From contig NZ_JAXIVS010000007.1 of the NCBI RefSeq assembly GCF_034259325.1, positions 62,001-126,000 on the forward strand: a stretch of 64,000 nt of DNA, given 5' to 3'. Positions 1 through 8,238 of the stretch are shown here, piece by piece. Source of the stretch: Hyalangium ruber. GTDB lineage: Bacteria > Myxococcota > Myxococcia > Myxococcales > Myxococcaceae. The notes under the pieces were generated by a model, which ran no database searches, was not told where the DNA came from, and saw only the letters and a list, made by a program, of their open reading frames with translations. Both the position numbers and the translations under genes were made by a program. The number at the start of each line of letters is the position of its first letter. Position 1 is the stretch's first letter.

Positions 1-574
1 CCCGGTCCGAGGCTCCCGTGGCCGGAATGAGCTGCTGGTGGATGGCATAGGCCAGGCGCGAGGAGCCCTCGTGGGCCTCCATGCGCACCAGGTCGTTGAG
101 GATGAGGTTCAGCGTGGAGTCGTCCTGGACGGCCTGGGCCTGGGGCGCCTCCGCGTTCTCGCGGGCCGCCACGGCGCGCGCGGCCTCACCCGAGGCGGAC
201 GCGGACAGGAAGTACGTCTCGATGCCCTCGATGCGCTCTCGCAGCTTCCGCGTGGGCATGGAGTTGGCGTGGATGGAGAGGAACAGGTCCGGCCGCTTGC
301 GGTTGGCGAACTCCACGCGCGTGGGCAGGGGCAGCGTGCCGTCCTTCTCGCGGGTGAGGAACACCTGCGCCCCCACCTCCTTCTCCAGCTTCGTGCGCAG
401 CCGCTTGGCGATCTGCAGCACGACTTCCTTCTCCTGCAGCGTCCCGGGTCCCTTGGCTCCCTCCTGGGAGCCACCGTGTCCAGGATCGATGACGATGCGC
501 AGGCCGCGCTCAGCGGCGCGAGCGGACGGAGCCAGGAGCAGCAGCACGAGAGGGACGAGGGTGCGAAGCGTCAT
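1..574 (-). CDS. N-acetylmuramoyl-L-alanine amidase (Amidase_3), truncated by window edge
   Basis: Zinc-dependent amidase that would cut the bond between N-acetylmuramic acid and the stem peptide of peptidoglycan in the periplasm. The start at 574 is followed by a signal peptide (hydrophobic Leu/Val run, then Ala-Arg-Ala). The mature part shows the family landmarks: IDPGHGG with the first zinc His, a Glu after LQEK as second ligand, and FLSIHAN with another ligand His. The C-terminal part, including the catalytic Glu region, lies beyond position 1. It is transcribed in the same direction as the selD operon but is separated from it by about 55 bases. AmiC-like; no AMIN domain is present at the visible N-terminus. 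Confidence 0.85.
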   Translation of the reverse strand, partial: MTLRTLVPLVLLLLAPSARAAERGLRIVIDPGHGGSQEGAKGPGTLQEKEVVLQIAKRLRTKLEKEVGAQVFLTREKDGTLPLPTRVEFANRKRPDLFLSIHANSMPTRKLRERIEGIETYFLSASASGEAARAVAARENAEAPQAQAVQDDSTLNLILNDLVRMEAHEGSSRLAYAIHQQLIPATGASDR

Positions 575-630
575 GCCGCCCCCGATGCTATCGGAGGCCG
601 GGCCCAGGGGTGAATCCCCGGACTCCTACC

Positions 631-1689
631 TCAACCCACCACGTCGATTCCGGGACGGCCTCGCTGCACCTCGCCGATGAGGGCGACATCCACCCCTGCC
701 TTCTCCAGGGCGAGGAGGGCCTTGCGGATGTCGCGCGCGGGCACGGAGGCCAGGAGCCCTCCGTTGGTCTGCGCGTCCGCGAGCACCCACTGAATCTCCT
801 CGGGAAGTCCCTCGGGGAACCGTACGTGCTTGTGGACGTGGGCGAGGTTGGCCTTGGTCCCCCCGGGCACCACGCCCTGCGAGGCCAGCGCCGGCACTTC
901 CTGGATGATGGGGATGCGCTCCAGCGACAGCACGCCCCGGGTCTTGGAGCCCTTCATCATCTCCAGCAGGTGCCCCAGCAAGCCGAAGCCCGTCACGTCC
1001 GTGAGCGCGTTCACCTTGAACTTCCCCGAGGCGAACGTCTCTCCCGCGGCGCGGTTGAGCGCGGACATCACCCCCACCACGCGCTTCATCAGCGCCTTGG
1101 AGGCCACGCCCCGTTTGATGGCCGTGGTGGCGATGCCCGAACCCAGCGGCTTGGTGAGCAGCAGCACATCACCCGGCTTCGCGCCCGAGTTGGTGAGCAC
1201 CTTCTTGGGGTGAACCACGCCGGTGACGGCCATGCCGTACTTCGGCTCGGGGTCCTGCACGCTGTGGCCGCCCAGAATGGGGATGCCCGCCTCGTCCGCC
1301 TTGGACTGCCCGCCGGCGAGGATCTTCGAGAGCATCTTCAGCGGCAGTTCCTTGGGGAAGCCCACCAGGTTGAGCGCGAACAGCGGCCGCGCTCCCATCG
1401 CGTAGATGTCCGACAGCGCGTTGGCCGCGGCGATGGCGCCGAACTGGAACGGGTCGTCCACCACCGGCGGGAAGAAGTCGACCGTCTCCACCACCGCCAG
1501 CCCGGGCGTGAGGCGATACACGGCCGCGTCGTCGTTGGTGGAGAAACCCACCAACGCCTGAGGTGCCTTCGCGGTCTTCAAGCGGCGCAGGACCTGCGCC
1601 AGATCGGCGGGCCGGATTTTAGCCGCTCAGCCCGCACAGTGACTGAGCTCCGTCAACCGCTTGGGCTTGGGCTGCAGGGTGTCGGCCAT
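631..1689 (-). CDS. selD: Selenide, water dikinase SelD, itself a selenoprotein (in-frame TGA)
   Basis: Makes selenophosphate from selenide and ATP, the selenium donor for Sec-tRNA. The conserved body begins at an internal Met (1581), but reading upstream in the same frame through one TGA (1627-1629) reaches an ATG at 1689 and gives 352 residues, close to the usual 345-350. The decoded N-terminus reads SHCAGU-AAKI, aligning with E. coli GAGCGCKI, so the TGA sits exactly at catalytic Cys17 (here Sec21) and the Lys three residues on is kept. A SECIS-like hairpin with a GG apical loop follows at 1584-1600. The ATG lies 3 bases after the stop of the FHA gene, so the genes are co-transcribed. The second Cys of the E. 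coli motif is Ala here. I infer that this organism decodes selenocysteine. Confidence 0.9.
1584..1600 (-). promoter_or_regulatory. bSECIS hairpin for Sec21 of selD
   Basis: On the coding strand, a 6-bp perfect stem GGCGCA/TGCGCC closes a 5-base loop GGTCC. The stem begins 26 bases after the in-frame TGA. Bacterial SECIS elements bind SelB through an apical loop with two G residues (GGUCU in E. coli fdhF) at about this distance, so position, size and loop sequence all fit. Lies within the coding sequence. Confidence 0.82.
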
Positions 1690-1692
1690 GGT

Positions 1693-2637
1693 CTATCCCG
1701 CCTGGATGTACTCGCGCTTGACGAGCTGCATGACCGCCTCGGCCGTCAGAACGTCGTCCTGGTCCGAGTGGTCCAGCACGCCCTGGAGCGAGCCGTAGTT
1801 GTGGATGAGTTGCAGGATGTCGAGCAGCTCCGGCGTCAGCTCCTTGAGCGGCGCCGTCATCGGCTGCGCCAGCCGCATCGGCTGGGCCAGGTCCGGCAGG
1901 TTCGGCTGGATGCGCTTGAACTCGTCCAGCTGCCGAAGCGCGTCCATCAGCAGCGCCTCGGTGGACGAGTCCAGCTCCACCATGAACTCCTGGTTGTCGG
2001 CCGGGCGCAGCTCGAAGTCGCCCACTTCCCAGGTGATGATGCGGTTGAAGCTCTTCTGCGGCCCCAGGTTGTGGTTCTCGTCGATGACCGCGTAGTACAC
2101 GCGGCCCTGGCGCAGGTAGATCTTCCCCTCCTGGGAGCTGCTGATGACCAGCACGCCGTTCTTCTTCGACGTGTGGAACAGCTGCAGCAAGTCAGGCAGC
2201 GGAATCTCCTCGATCTTCCCCGTCATGGACGAAGTCTTGGTGGAGCGCGCCGCCTGAGCCGCGGCCGCCTCCTCCAGCTTCTGCTTCGCCATGCTCTCGT
2301 CCACGTTGGCCGAGTCGGCGCCCTGGTGGATGAGCTTGAGGATCGAAGTGCCGATGAGGATGCGGTCACCCTCCTTCAGCCGCGCCTGCTTCACCTTCTC
2401 GCCATTGACGAAGGTGCCGTTGGTCGACCCGAGATCCTCGATGGTGATGGAGCCCTGGCTGACGAGGATCTTCGCGTGCTTGCGCGAGACCATGTCCTCC
2501 ACGAGCACCATGTCCAGCTCGCTCGAGCGGCCAATGACGATCTGCTTGTCCGACTTCAGGGGGAACTCGCCCCCCTGATACTTGCCGGAGATGAACTTGA
2601 GGGCGAAGGCCTTCGCCGTCCCACTCGGAGTGCTCAC
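1693..2637 (-). CDS. FHA domain plus DUF4388 (PATAN) protein
   Basis: Cytosolic signalling adaptor of 314 residues with a GTG start. Residues about 10-105 are an FHA phosphothreonine-binding domain, with the GRSS, SRKHA and GSTNGTFVNG signatures intact. A low-complexity Ala/Glu linker (about 115-135) leads to a DUF4388/PATAN region (about 140-250) that starts GKIEEIPLPDLLQLFH and includes a GxIYLRxGRVYYA strand. FHA-DUF4388 proteins are very common in myxobacteria and are thought to link Ser/Thr kinase output to other regulators. It sits between a TPR gene and selD in one minus-strand operon. The partner phosphoprotein is unknown. Confidence 0.85.
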   Translation of the reverse strand: MSTPSGTAKAFALKFISGKYQGGEFPLKSDKQIVIGRSSELDMVLVEDMVSRKHAKILVSQGSITIEDLGSTNGTFVNGEKVKQARLKEGDRILIGTSILKLIHQGADSANVDESMAKQKLEEAAAAQAARSTKTSSMTGKIEEIPLPDLLQLFHTSKKNGVLVISSSQEGKIYLRQGRVYYAVIDENHNLGPQKSFNRIITWEVGDFELRPADNQEFMVELDSSTEALLMDALRQLDEFKRIQPNLPDLAQPMRLAQPMTAPLKELTPELLDILQLIHNYGSLQGVLDHSDQDDVLTAEAVMQLVKREYIQAG

Positions 2638-2674
2638 GGTACCGAGACCTCGATGAAGAGGGTGTCCATGGAAA

Positions 2675-3400
2675 TCAGCCCGCCTGTTCAGCCTTCCCCG
2701 CCGGTTCCTTCACCAGATTCAGGTACATCTGTGCGCTCTTGTTGCCAGGGCTGCGCACCAGCACGTCCTCCCACACCTTCACCGCCTCCACGCGCTGCCC
2801 CGCCGAGTAAAGCGCGATTCCATAATGCACGCGACCCGGCATGAACGCAGGGTTCTGCTCAATGGCCTGCTCGAACTGCTTGAGCGCCTCGTCATGCCGT
2901 CCCGCGTCCCGCAAGGCATCGCCCAGCTTGATGCGGATGTCCACGAACTGTGGACACAACACCAGCGCCCGCTGGTACTCCTCGATGGCCTGCCCCCAGG
3001 CGCCATTGGAGGCGAACACGTCGCCGATGTCGGCGTACATGTTGGCGATCTTCCCCTTGACGTAGGGGTCCATGTCCCCCGGGGTGTTCTTCTGCCGGGC
3101 GAGGGCGGCCTGGTAGACCTCCTTCGCCTCGGCGTACTTCCCCATGTCGTTGTAGATGACGGCCAGGTTCAGCGCCGCCTCCGTATACGCGGGGTTGATC
3201 TGTAGCGCGGACTCGAAGGACCGCTGGGCCCGGGCGAACTGGCCCTGATCATGGTAGATGATGCCGAGCATGTTGTAGACGTCGGCGAACGACTGGTTCT
3301 GCTCGACGAACTGCGACAGGTGCTGCTCGGCCTGCGCGTACTGCTTCTTGTCGAAGTACCCCCGCCCGAGGGTCAGCAGTTGCTTGAGCGGCTCGTCCAT
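2675..3400 (-). CDS. TPR-repeat protein
   Basis: Protein of 241 residues made almost entirely of tetratricopeptide repeats: at least five 34-residue units, with typical W/Y-G-A-F/Y spacing such as NMLGIIYHDQGQFARAQRSFESAL and ALNLAVIYNDMGKYAEAKEVY. No signal peptide or membrane segment, so a cytosolic scaffold is likely. It is 37 bases upstream of the FHA-DUF4388 gene and probably the first gene of the TPR-FHA-selD operon, which suggests that it and the FHA protein work in one complex. No enzymatic motif is visible. Confidence 0.85.
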   Translation of the reverse strand: MDEPLKQLLTLGRGYFDKKQYAQAEQHLSQFVEQNQSFADVYNMLGIIYHDQGQFARAQRSFESALQINPAYTEAALNLAVIYNDMGKYAEAKEVYQAALARQKNTPGDMDPYVKGKIANMYADIGDVFASNGAWGQAIEEYQRALVLCPQFVDIRIKLGDALRDAGRHDEALKQFEQAIEQNPAFMPGRVHYGIALYSAGQRVEAVKVWEDVLVRSPGNKSAQMYLNLVKEPAGKAEQAG

Positions 3401-3447
3401 GTCCCAACCTTGCCAGGCCCGGCACTCCCGGCCACCGGATCGGTAGC

Positions 3448-4170
3448 CTACATGAGCGCGGGAGAAAACAAGAATTCCTCACCACTTCGTATGAGGATCA
3501 GCCGCCGCTCGCCACGTTGATCCACCGGTCGGGATGGCAAGGTCCCCTCCAGACGCCAGAGTTCGGTGACCACCGCCTCGTCCCGCTCCAGCCTCAGGCG
3601 CCACCCACTCACCCCGTAGCGCCGCTCCTTCAGCGCCAGCAGTTGCTCCAATTCCGGGCCTCCCACCTCCACCGCCCCCCCTCCGTCCTCCCGGGCCGGA
3701 GCCGCCAGGAGTGCCAGGGCCTCCCGGTCTCCCGCCTCCAGCGCCCGCCGCCGTCGCTCCAGCGCCAGCACCGCCGCCGCCAGCCGGGGCGCCTCCAACC
3801 CCTCGGGCACCCAGTCCCCGTCCTTGAGGACGAAGGGCACCCGCTCCACCCCCAACGAGCTGACCTCGATGGCGCCCAGGGTGCCGGTGAAGTCCAGGGT
3901 GGCCAGCGCCTCGGCGCGCTCGCCTCCGGGCTCTACCCGAACGGTGATGCGGGCGAATCGGTGCTCCCGGGCCGTGAGCGGTGTGGGGATTCCTGGGAGA
4001 GAGAGTGAGAGCCCCTCGCGCTCCGTGGCCTTGAGGGCGGAGATGATCTCCACCTCGGGCCCGGCGGCCCTCCCGAGCAAACGGGGGCCCAGCACCGCCA
4101 ACGCCGTGGCGACCGCGAGCGCGGCGATGAGCACGCCGCCCAGCCGGCTCCAGTCCTCCGTGGTCCTCAC
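3448..4170 (-). CDS. Membrane-anchored protein of unknown function
   Basis: Not recognised. It has 240 residues and a GTG start whose GTGA overlaps the stop of the upstream BamD-like gene, so translation is coupled. One transmembrane segment near the N-terminus (about residues 9-29) is followed by an extracytoplasmic domain rich in Arg, Glu and Leu. It contains a beta-rich first half (about 60-120) and a helical stretch around ALERRRRALEAGDREALALLA. There are no Cys and no catalytic motif. Coupling to the BamD-like lipoprotein suggests a cell-envelope role, but this is only context. Confidence 0.7.
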   Translation of the reverse strand: MRTTEDWSRLGGVLIAALAVATALAVLGPRLLGRAAGPEVEIISALKATEREGLSLSLPGIPTPLTAREHRFARITVRVEPGGERAEALATLDFTGTLGAIEVSSLGVERVPFVLKDGDWVPEGLEAPRLAAAVLALERRRRALEAGDREALALLAAPAREDGGGAVEVGGPELEQLLALKERRYGVSGWRLRLERDEAVVTELWRLEGTLPSRPVDQRGERRLILIRSGEEFLFSPALM

Positions 4171-4943
4171 GAGCCGAGCATGCGCTGGGCCCGCTCCGCG
4201 GCGGGCGTGTTCGGCAGCCGCTGGATGACCTTGCGCAGCGTCTCCTGGGCGCGCTCGGGCTGCTTGAGCTTCAGGTAGGTGTCATACAAATCGAAGAGCG
4301 CCTGCTCCTCGTACTTCGTGCCCGGGTAGCGCGTCAGCATGCCCTCGAGGCGCTGGGCCACCGCCGGCCAGCGCTCGCGCTTCTTGTAGAAGGCCGCCAC
4401 GTACAGTTCGTGCTCCGCCAGGCGCCGCTTCGCGTCGTCCGCCTGCGTCTTCGCCTCGTCCGCGTACTCCGACTTGGGGTACTGGCGCAGGAAGTCATTC
4501 ATCGCCCGGAGCGCCGACTGCACCTCCGTCTGGTCCTTCTCCTCCGAGGGCGGCAGCAGGATGAAGTCCGAGGGCATCTCCTGCACGTGGGTGAGCGCGG
4601 CCCGGTAGGCGGCGTAGTCCACCTTGGGGTGCGTGGGGTGCAGCTTCACGAAGGAGAGGTACTTCTCGCGTGCCTCGGGGAAGCGGTCCTGCGCGAAGTC
4701 CACGTCCCCCAGCCGCAGCTCCGCCTCCTTGGAGGCCTCCAGGTACGGGTACTTCGTCTTCACGTGCTCGAAGTACTGCTCGGCCCGGAAGTAATCCTTG
4801 TCATCCAGGGCCTCATCCCCCAGCCGGAGGTTCGCATCGGCCTGGGCGGCGTAGTCGGGCTCGCCTGCCTTCCCCTCGGAGAGGGAGGCACAACCCGTGG
4901 TCAAACACACGAAGACGGACAGGCACAGGACGGCAAGACGCAT
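4167..4943 (-). CDS. BamD-like outer-membrane assembly lipoprotein
   Basis: Lipoprotein of 258 residues with a signal peptide ending in the lipobox LTTGC. The mature part has tetratricopeptide-like repeats with the BamD/YfiO pattern (GDEALDDKDYFRAEQYFEHVKTKYP, then KYPxSxYADEAKTQ near the middle). BamD is the essential lipoprotein partner of BamA in outer-membrane beta-barrel insertion. Alternative TTG (4958) and GTG (4949) starts exist just upstream. The ATG is chosen because it gives the most typical signal peptide. It lies between recX and a coupled membrane protein. Myxobacteria carry several YfiO/YbgF-like TPR lipoproteins, so orthology to bamD is not certain. Confidence 0.75.
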   Translation of the reverse strand: MRLAVLCLSVFVCLTTGCASLSEGKAGEPDYAAQADANLRLGDEALDDKDYFRAEQYFEHVKTKYPYLEASKEAELRLGDVDFAQDRFPEAREKYLSFVKLHPTHPKVDYAAYRAALTHVQEMPSDFILLPPSEEKDQTEVQSALRAMNDFLRQYPKSEYADEAKTQADDAKRRLAEHELYVAAFYKKRERWPAVAQRLEGMLTRYPGTKYEEQALFDLYDTYLKLKQPERAQETLRKVIQRLPNTPAAERAQRMLGS

Positions 4944-4959
4944 GGTCACGGGGCGCAAG

Positions 4960-5466
4960 CTAATCGTCCCGCTCCGAGGGGTCCAGCGATGGTTCGCCCA
5001 GCAGCCGATGGATGACGTCCTCGGAGAAGCCCCGGCTGTGGAGGAGCCGTCCAGCCCTCGCGCGCTCCTTGGGAGCCAGCTCGCGCCCCCAGAGCCGACG
5101 CTGCTCGAGCACCTTGCGCGCGGCCTCCAGCGGCTCGAACGCCACCGCGCCGCTGGCCGTCGCGAGCGCCGCGCGGGCCTCCTCGCCTTTCAGGCCGTGG
5201 GCCTCCAGCTTCTGGAGCACTCCTTCCGGGCCGAGCCTCCCCCGGCGCAGCAACGAGGCCGCTCGGTCCCGCGCGAAGCTCGCGTCGTCGATGTAGCCGT
5301 AGCCCTGGAGCTTCTCCAGCACCTGCGCCTGCACCTCGGCGGAGAAGCCCTTGCGCTTCAGGGCGAGCGTCAGCTCGTGCCGACTCCGGGCGCGCATGGC
5401 CAACAGCCGCAGGCACATGTCCGTCGCCTGCTTCACGGCCTCCGGTCCCTCCGCCTCCGTCGTCAT
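4960..5466 (-). CDS. recX: Regulatory protein RecX
   Basis: Inhibitor of RecA filament growth. The protein has 168 residues and the three-helix repeats typical of RecX: LRLLAMRARSRHELTLALKRKGF, then GYIDDASFARDRA (the family signature around Y-I/L-D-D-xxFA), then GPEGVLQKLEAHGLK. The first ATG of the open frame lies 48 bases upstream, but the ATG at 5466 opens exactly where RecX homology begins. recA is not adjacent here. It precedes the BamD-like gene by about 16 bases on the same strand. Confidence 0.88.
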   Translation of the reverse strand: MTTEAEGPEAVKQATDMCLRLLAMRARSRHELTLALKRKGFSAEVQAQVLEKLQGYGYIDDASFARDRAASLLRRGRLGPEGVLQKLEAHGLKGEEARAALATASGAVAFEPLEAARKVLEQRRLWGRELAPKERARAGRLLHSRGFSEDVIHRLLGEPSLDPSERDD

Positions 5467-5500
5467 CGCTTGTCCTCTAGCATGTGGTAACAGGCGCGGC

Positions 5501-6238
5501 ATGCACCCACTCATCGCCCGCTACCTCGACCCCGAAGCCGCCCGGGAGACGCTCCGCAAGGAGAAGGCCGGCGAGCCCCTCAGCCCCGAGGAGCAGCTCT
5601 TCGCGGCCACCGCCGCCGGGCACCCCCAGCAGCGCGCCGAGCTGCTCGGCGTCTCGGGACGGAAGCTCTCCTCGGACATCCAGGCCTCGCTCGTGCTGCT
5701 GGCCGCGCACGCCGCCGCGCGCTCCATCGCCCAGGAGCCCCGCCTCGCCGCCGCCACCGCCAAGGCCCAGGAGGCGCTCACCTCCGAGGGCGCCAGCGCG
5801 GAGGAGACCGAGTCGTTCATCGCCTCCATGCTCCTGGAGGAGGCCTTCGGCTACGAGGACGAGGTGGACGACTTCGACGCCGACTATGTGGAGGAGGCGC
5901 TCGGAGAGGTGCCCGCGCTGGCCGCCCTCACCCGCGAGAGCGTGGACGCCCTGCTCATGAAGTTCGCCCAGCAGGGAACCTCCGAGACAGAGCGCACCGA
6001 GCGCTCGCGCATGGCCAAGGCCCTCTTCGATGTGGCCTGGTCCGAGGGGCCCGCGCCGATTACGCCCGAGCACATGGAGACCCTGCTGGAGGCGGAGGTG
6101 TCGGACCAGCCGGAGGAGACCCAGGAGGCACGGCTGCGCGCCATCGTGGAGCTGCTGCAGGCGCTCTCCCGGGAGGGCCTCATCGGGCCCCTGCGCCTGT
6201 CCCGCCTGCGCGCCCAGCTCGGCGACGAGGACGCCTGA
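5501..6238 (+). CDS. Acidic protein of unknown function
   Basis: Not recognised. It has 245 residues, begins MHPLIARYLDPEAARE, and is divergent from recX with only 34 bases between the start codons. It is strongly acidic, rich in Ala, Glu and Leu, and predicted mostly helical. The most striking segment, around residue 120, reads GYEDEVDDFDADYVEEALGE. No signal peptide, membrane segment, Cys cluster or catalytic motif was seen. Codon use matches neighbouring genes, so it is a real gene. Confidence 0.7.
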   Translation: MHPLIARYLDPEAARETLRKEKAGEPLSPEEQLFAATAAGHPQQRAELLGVSGRKLSSDIQASLVLLAAHAAARSIAQEPRLAAATAKAQEALTSEGASAEETESFIASMLLEEAFGYEDEVDDFDADYVEEALGEVPALAALTRESVDALLMKFAQQGTSETERTERSRMAKALFDVAWSEGPAPITPEHMETLLEAEVSDQPEETQEARLRAIVELLQALSREGLIGPLRLSRLRAQLGDEDA

Positions 6239-6269
6239 GCGGGCACTGCGGTGGGATAGAGAAACAAGC

Positions 6270-6296
6270 GGCCCTCTCCCAGCAAGAGAGAGGGCC
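6270..6296. terminator. Stem-loop between convergent genes
   Basis: Perfect 9-bp inverted repeat GGCCCTCTC/GAGAGGGCC with a 9-base loop, placed between the convergent ends of the acidic protein gene and the pilT-like gene. There is no T-run on either side, so it may act as a structural or Rho-assisted terminator. Confidence 0.55.
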
Positions 6297-6313
6297 TGCC
6301 CTTCGCGCCTTCG

Positions 6314-7672
6314 TTAGAAGCGCTCGATGCTGAAGTCGTCGTCCCCACCGCCCGTGGCTGCCGCAGGAGGAGGAGGAGGACGCGCCGCGCCACCAGCGGG
6401 AGGACGTCCCGCGGCCTGCTGCGGAGGCGGAGGAGGACGGGAACCCGGCGGAGGCGGAGGTGTCGCCGCTCCCGGACGCGCCCCGGCCTGCGGCGGCGGG
6501 GCTCCACCCGGCGCGCCCTTCTGCGCGAACGCCTGCGTGCCCGGCACGGGCTTGGCCTCGCCCGCCTTGCCGTCGAAGTTGTCCCACTTCGAGTCCGCCG
6601 TGCCGCTGATGCCCGAGAAGCGCAGCGCGAAGTCGTCGGGGTTCGTCGCCTGGCGGTGCGCCTCCTCGTAGGAAACCAGCCCGTTGCGCACCAGCCCCAT
6701 CAGCGACTGGTCGAAGGTCTGCATTCCGTACGAGTCGAAGCCCTGGGCGATCGCGTCGTGGATCTCCTTGGTGCGGTCCTTGTCCTCGATCATCTCGCGC
6801 ACGCGCGCGGTGACGCGGAGGATTTCCACCGCCGCCACGCGGCCCTTGCCGTCCGCGCGAGGAATGAGGCGCTGGCTCACCACCGCCTTGAGCACCGAGG
6901 CCAGCTGCAAGCGCACCTGCTTCTGCTGGTGCGGAGGGAACGCCGACACGATGCGGTTGATCGTCTCCGTCGCGTCCAGCGTGTGCAGCGTCGACATCAC
7001 CAGGTGGCCCGTCTCCGCCGCGTGGAGCGCCGTCTCGATCGTCTCGTAGTCGCGCATTTCGCCCACGAGGATGACGTCCGGGTCCTGCCGCAGCGCGCTC
7101 TTGAGGGCCTGCGAGAACGACATCGTGTCCACGCCCACTTCGCGCTGGTTGATGATCGAGCGCTTGTCGCGGATGAGGAACTCGATCGGGTCCTCCACCG
7201 TCATGATGTGGTTGGTCTCGTTGGCGTTGATGTGGTCGATCATCGCCGCCAGCGTCGTCGACTTGCCCGAGCCCGTCGTCCCCGTCACCAGCACCAGCCC
7301 GCGCTCCTCACCGCAGATCTTCTCGAGGATCTGGGGCAGCAGCAGGTCCTTGATCGTCATCACCTTGAAGGGAATGACGCGGAGCACCGAGCCGATGGTG
7401 CCGCGCTGCTGGAAGATGTTCACGCGGAAGCGGCCCAGGCCCGGAACTCCGTAGGCAAGGTCCACTTCGTTGCTCGCCTTGAACTTCTCCTTCTGGAACT
7501 CGTTCATGATCCCGAAGGCCATGCGGGCCACTTCCTCGGGCGGCAGACGCTTGCCGTCCTTGAGGGGCACGAGCGAGCCATCCACGCGGAACATTGGCGG
7601 GAGGCCGGCCTTGAGATGGATGTCCGAGGCGCCGCCTCGAAGCGCGATCTGAAGAATCTCGTTGAGTTCCAT
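6314..7672 (-). CDS. pilT: PilT-family type IV pilus retraction ATPase with proline-rich tail
   Basis: Hexameric ATPase powering pilus retraction and twitching (S-motility) at the cytoplasmic face. It has 452 residues. The first 360 or so match PilT: ASDIHLKAGLPP, Walker A GTTGSGKSTT, the Asp box, Walker B-type DVILVGEMRD and the His box GHLVMSTLHT. Unusually, about 85 residues follow the normal end: a Gly/Pro/Ala-rich region with several runs of five prolines, closing with the acidic-aromatic tail DDDFSIERF. The open frame continues upstream past the ATG, but that part crosses the rpsI terminator and is not coding. Myxobacteria have several PilT paralogues, so the symbol is given at family level. 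Confidence 0.88.
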   Translation of the reverse strand: MELNEILQIALRGGASDIHLKAGLPPMFRVDGSLVPLKDGKRLPPEEVARMAFGIMNEFQKEKFKASNEVDLAYGVPGLGRFRVNIFQQRGTIGSVLRVIPFKVMTIKDLLLPQILEKICGEERGLVLVTGTTGSGKSTTLAAMIDHINANETNHIMTVEDPIEFLIRDKRSIINQREVGVDTMSFSQALKSALRQDPDVILVGEMRDYETIETALHAAETGHLVMSTLHTLDATETINRIVSAFPPHQQKQVRLQLASVLKAVVSQRLIPRADGKGRVAAVEILRVTARVREMIEDKDRTKEIHDAIAQGFDSYGMQTFDQSLMGLVRNGLVSYEEAHRQATNPDDFALRFSGISGTADSKWDNFDGKAGEAKPVPGTQAFAQKGAPGGAPPPQAGARPGAATPPPPPGSRPPPPPQQAAGRPPAGGAARPPPPPAAATGGGDDDFSIERF

Positions 7673-7727
7673 GGTCGGCGCAGATCCTAACACCGCATCT
7701 GGGGAAGGGCGAAGAGGTCCCCCTGGC

Positions 7728-7771
7728 CAAAAACACAACGGCGGAGGCTCCCGATTGGGAACCCCCGCCGT
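7728..7771 (-). terminator. Intrinsic terminator after rplM-rpsI
   Basis: Read on the minus strand, a long GC-rich hairpin (outer 7-bp stem ACGGCGG/CCGCCGT at 7738-7744 and 7765-7771, continued inward by a nearly perfect GGCTCCC/GGGAACC stem) is followed by TTGTGTTTTTGG. It lies about 27 bases after the rpsI stop and separates the ribosomal operon from pilT. Confidence 0.8.
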
Positions 7772-7797
7772 GGGTCGCTCCGAGAGGAGCAGGCAGG

Positions 7798-8199
7798 CTA
7801 GCGCTTGGAGAACTGGAAGCGACGACGCGCGCCCGGCTGGCCGTACTTCTTGCGCTCGACCGCGCGAGCATCGCGGGTGAGGAAGCCGGCCTTCTTGAGC
7901 ACCGGACGGAACTCCGGGTTGAAGGCGCACAGCGCGCGGGCGATGCCGTGGCGGATGGCGCCCGCCTGGCCCGACAGACCGCCGCCCTTCACGTTGACGG
8001 TCAGGTCGATCTTGTCCTTCTGCTCGAGCATCTCCAGGGGCTGGAACAGCACCATCTTGGAGGTCTCGCGACCGAAGTAGTTGTTGATCTCGCGGCCGTT
8101 GATCGTCACGACGCCGCTGCCGGCCTTCAGCCACACGCGGGCGGTGGCCTCCTTGCGGCGGCCGGTGGCGTAGAAACCATTCTCAGGGTTGATAGGCAT
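7798..8199 (-). CDS. rpsI: 30S ribosomal protein S9
   Basis: Protein of 133 residues of the small ribosomal subunit. The hallmarks are an N-terminal [12 protein letters not shown], the central [19 protein letters not shown] and the basic C-terminal tail ending FSKR, whose last Arg reaches the P-site tRNA anticodon. It follows rplM by about 40 bases in the conserved rplM-rpsI operon and is followed by an intrinsic terminator. Confidence 0.97.
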   Translation of the reverse strand: MPINPENGFYATGRRKEATARVWLKAGSGVVTINGREINNYFGRETSKMVLFQPLEMLEQKDKIDLTVNVKGGGLSGQAGAIRHGIARALCAFNPEFRPVLKKAGFLTRDARAVERKKYGQPGARRRFQFSKR

Positions 8200-8238
8200 G
8201 GGGTTCTGCTCTCGTAATTCAAAAGGTGGGGGAGAAGG

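Noticed and set aside
631-1581. selD starting at the internal Met (316 residues)
   Set aside because: This start loses the catalytic Sec/Cys and Lys; the frame upstream through a TGA, with a SECIS hairpin, restores the whole family N-terminus.
610-2844. 744-codon open frame on the plus strand opposite selD, FHA and TPR genes
   Set aside because: Product is rich in His, Arg, Leu and Gln with no domain, the typical mirror of GC-rich minus-strand genes.
6314-8134. 606-residue frame that would extend the PilT gene upstream
   Set aside because: The extra part crosses the rpsI terminator and overlaps rpsI; PilT homology begins at the ATG at 7672.
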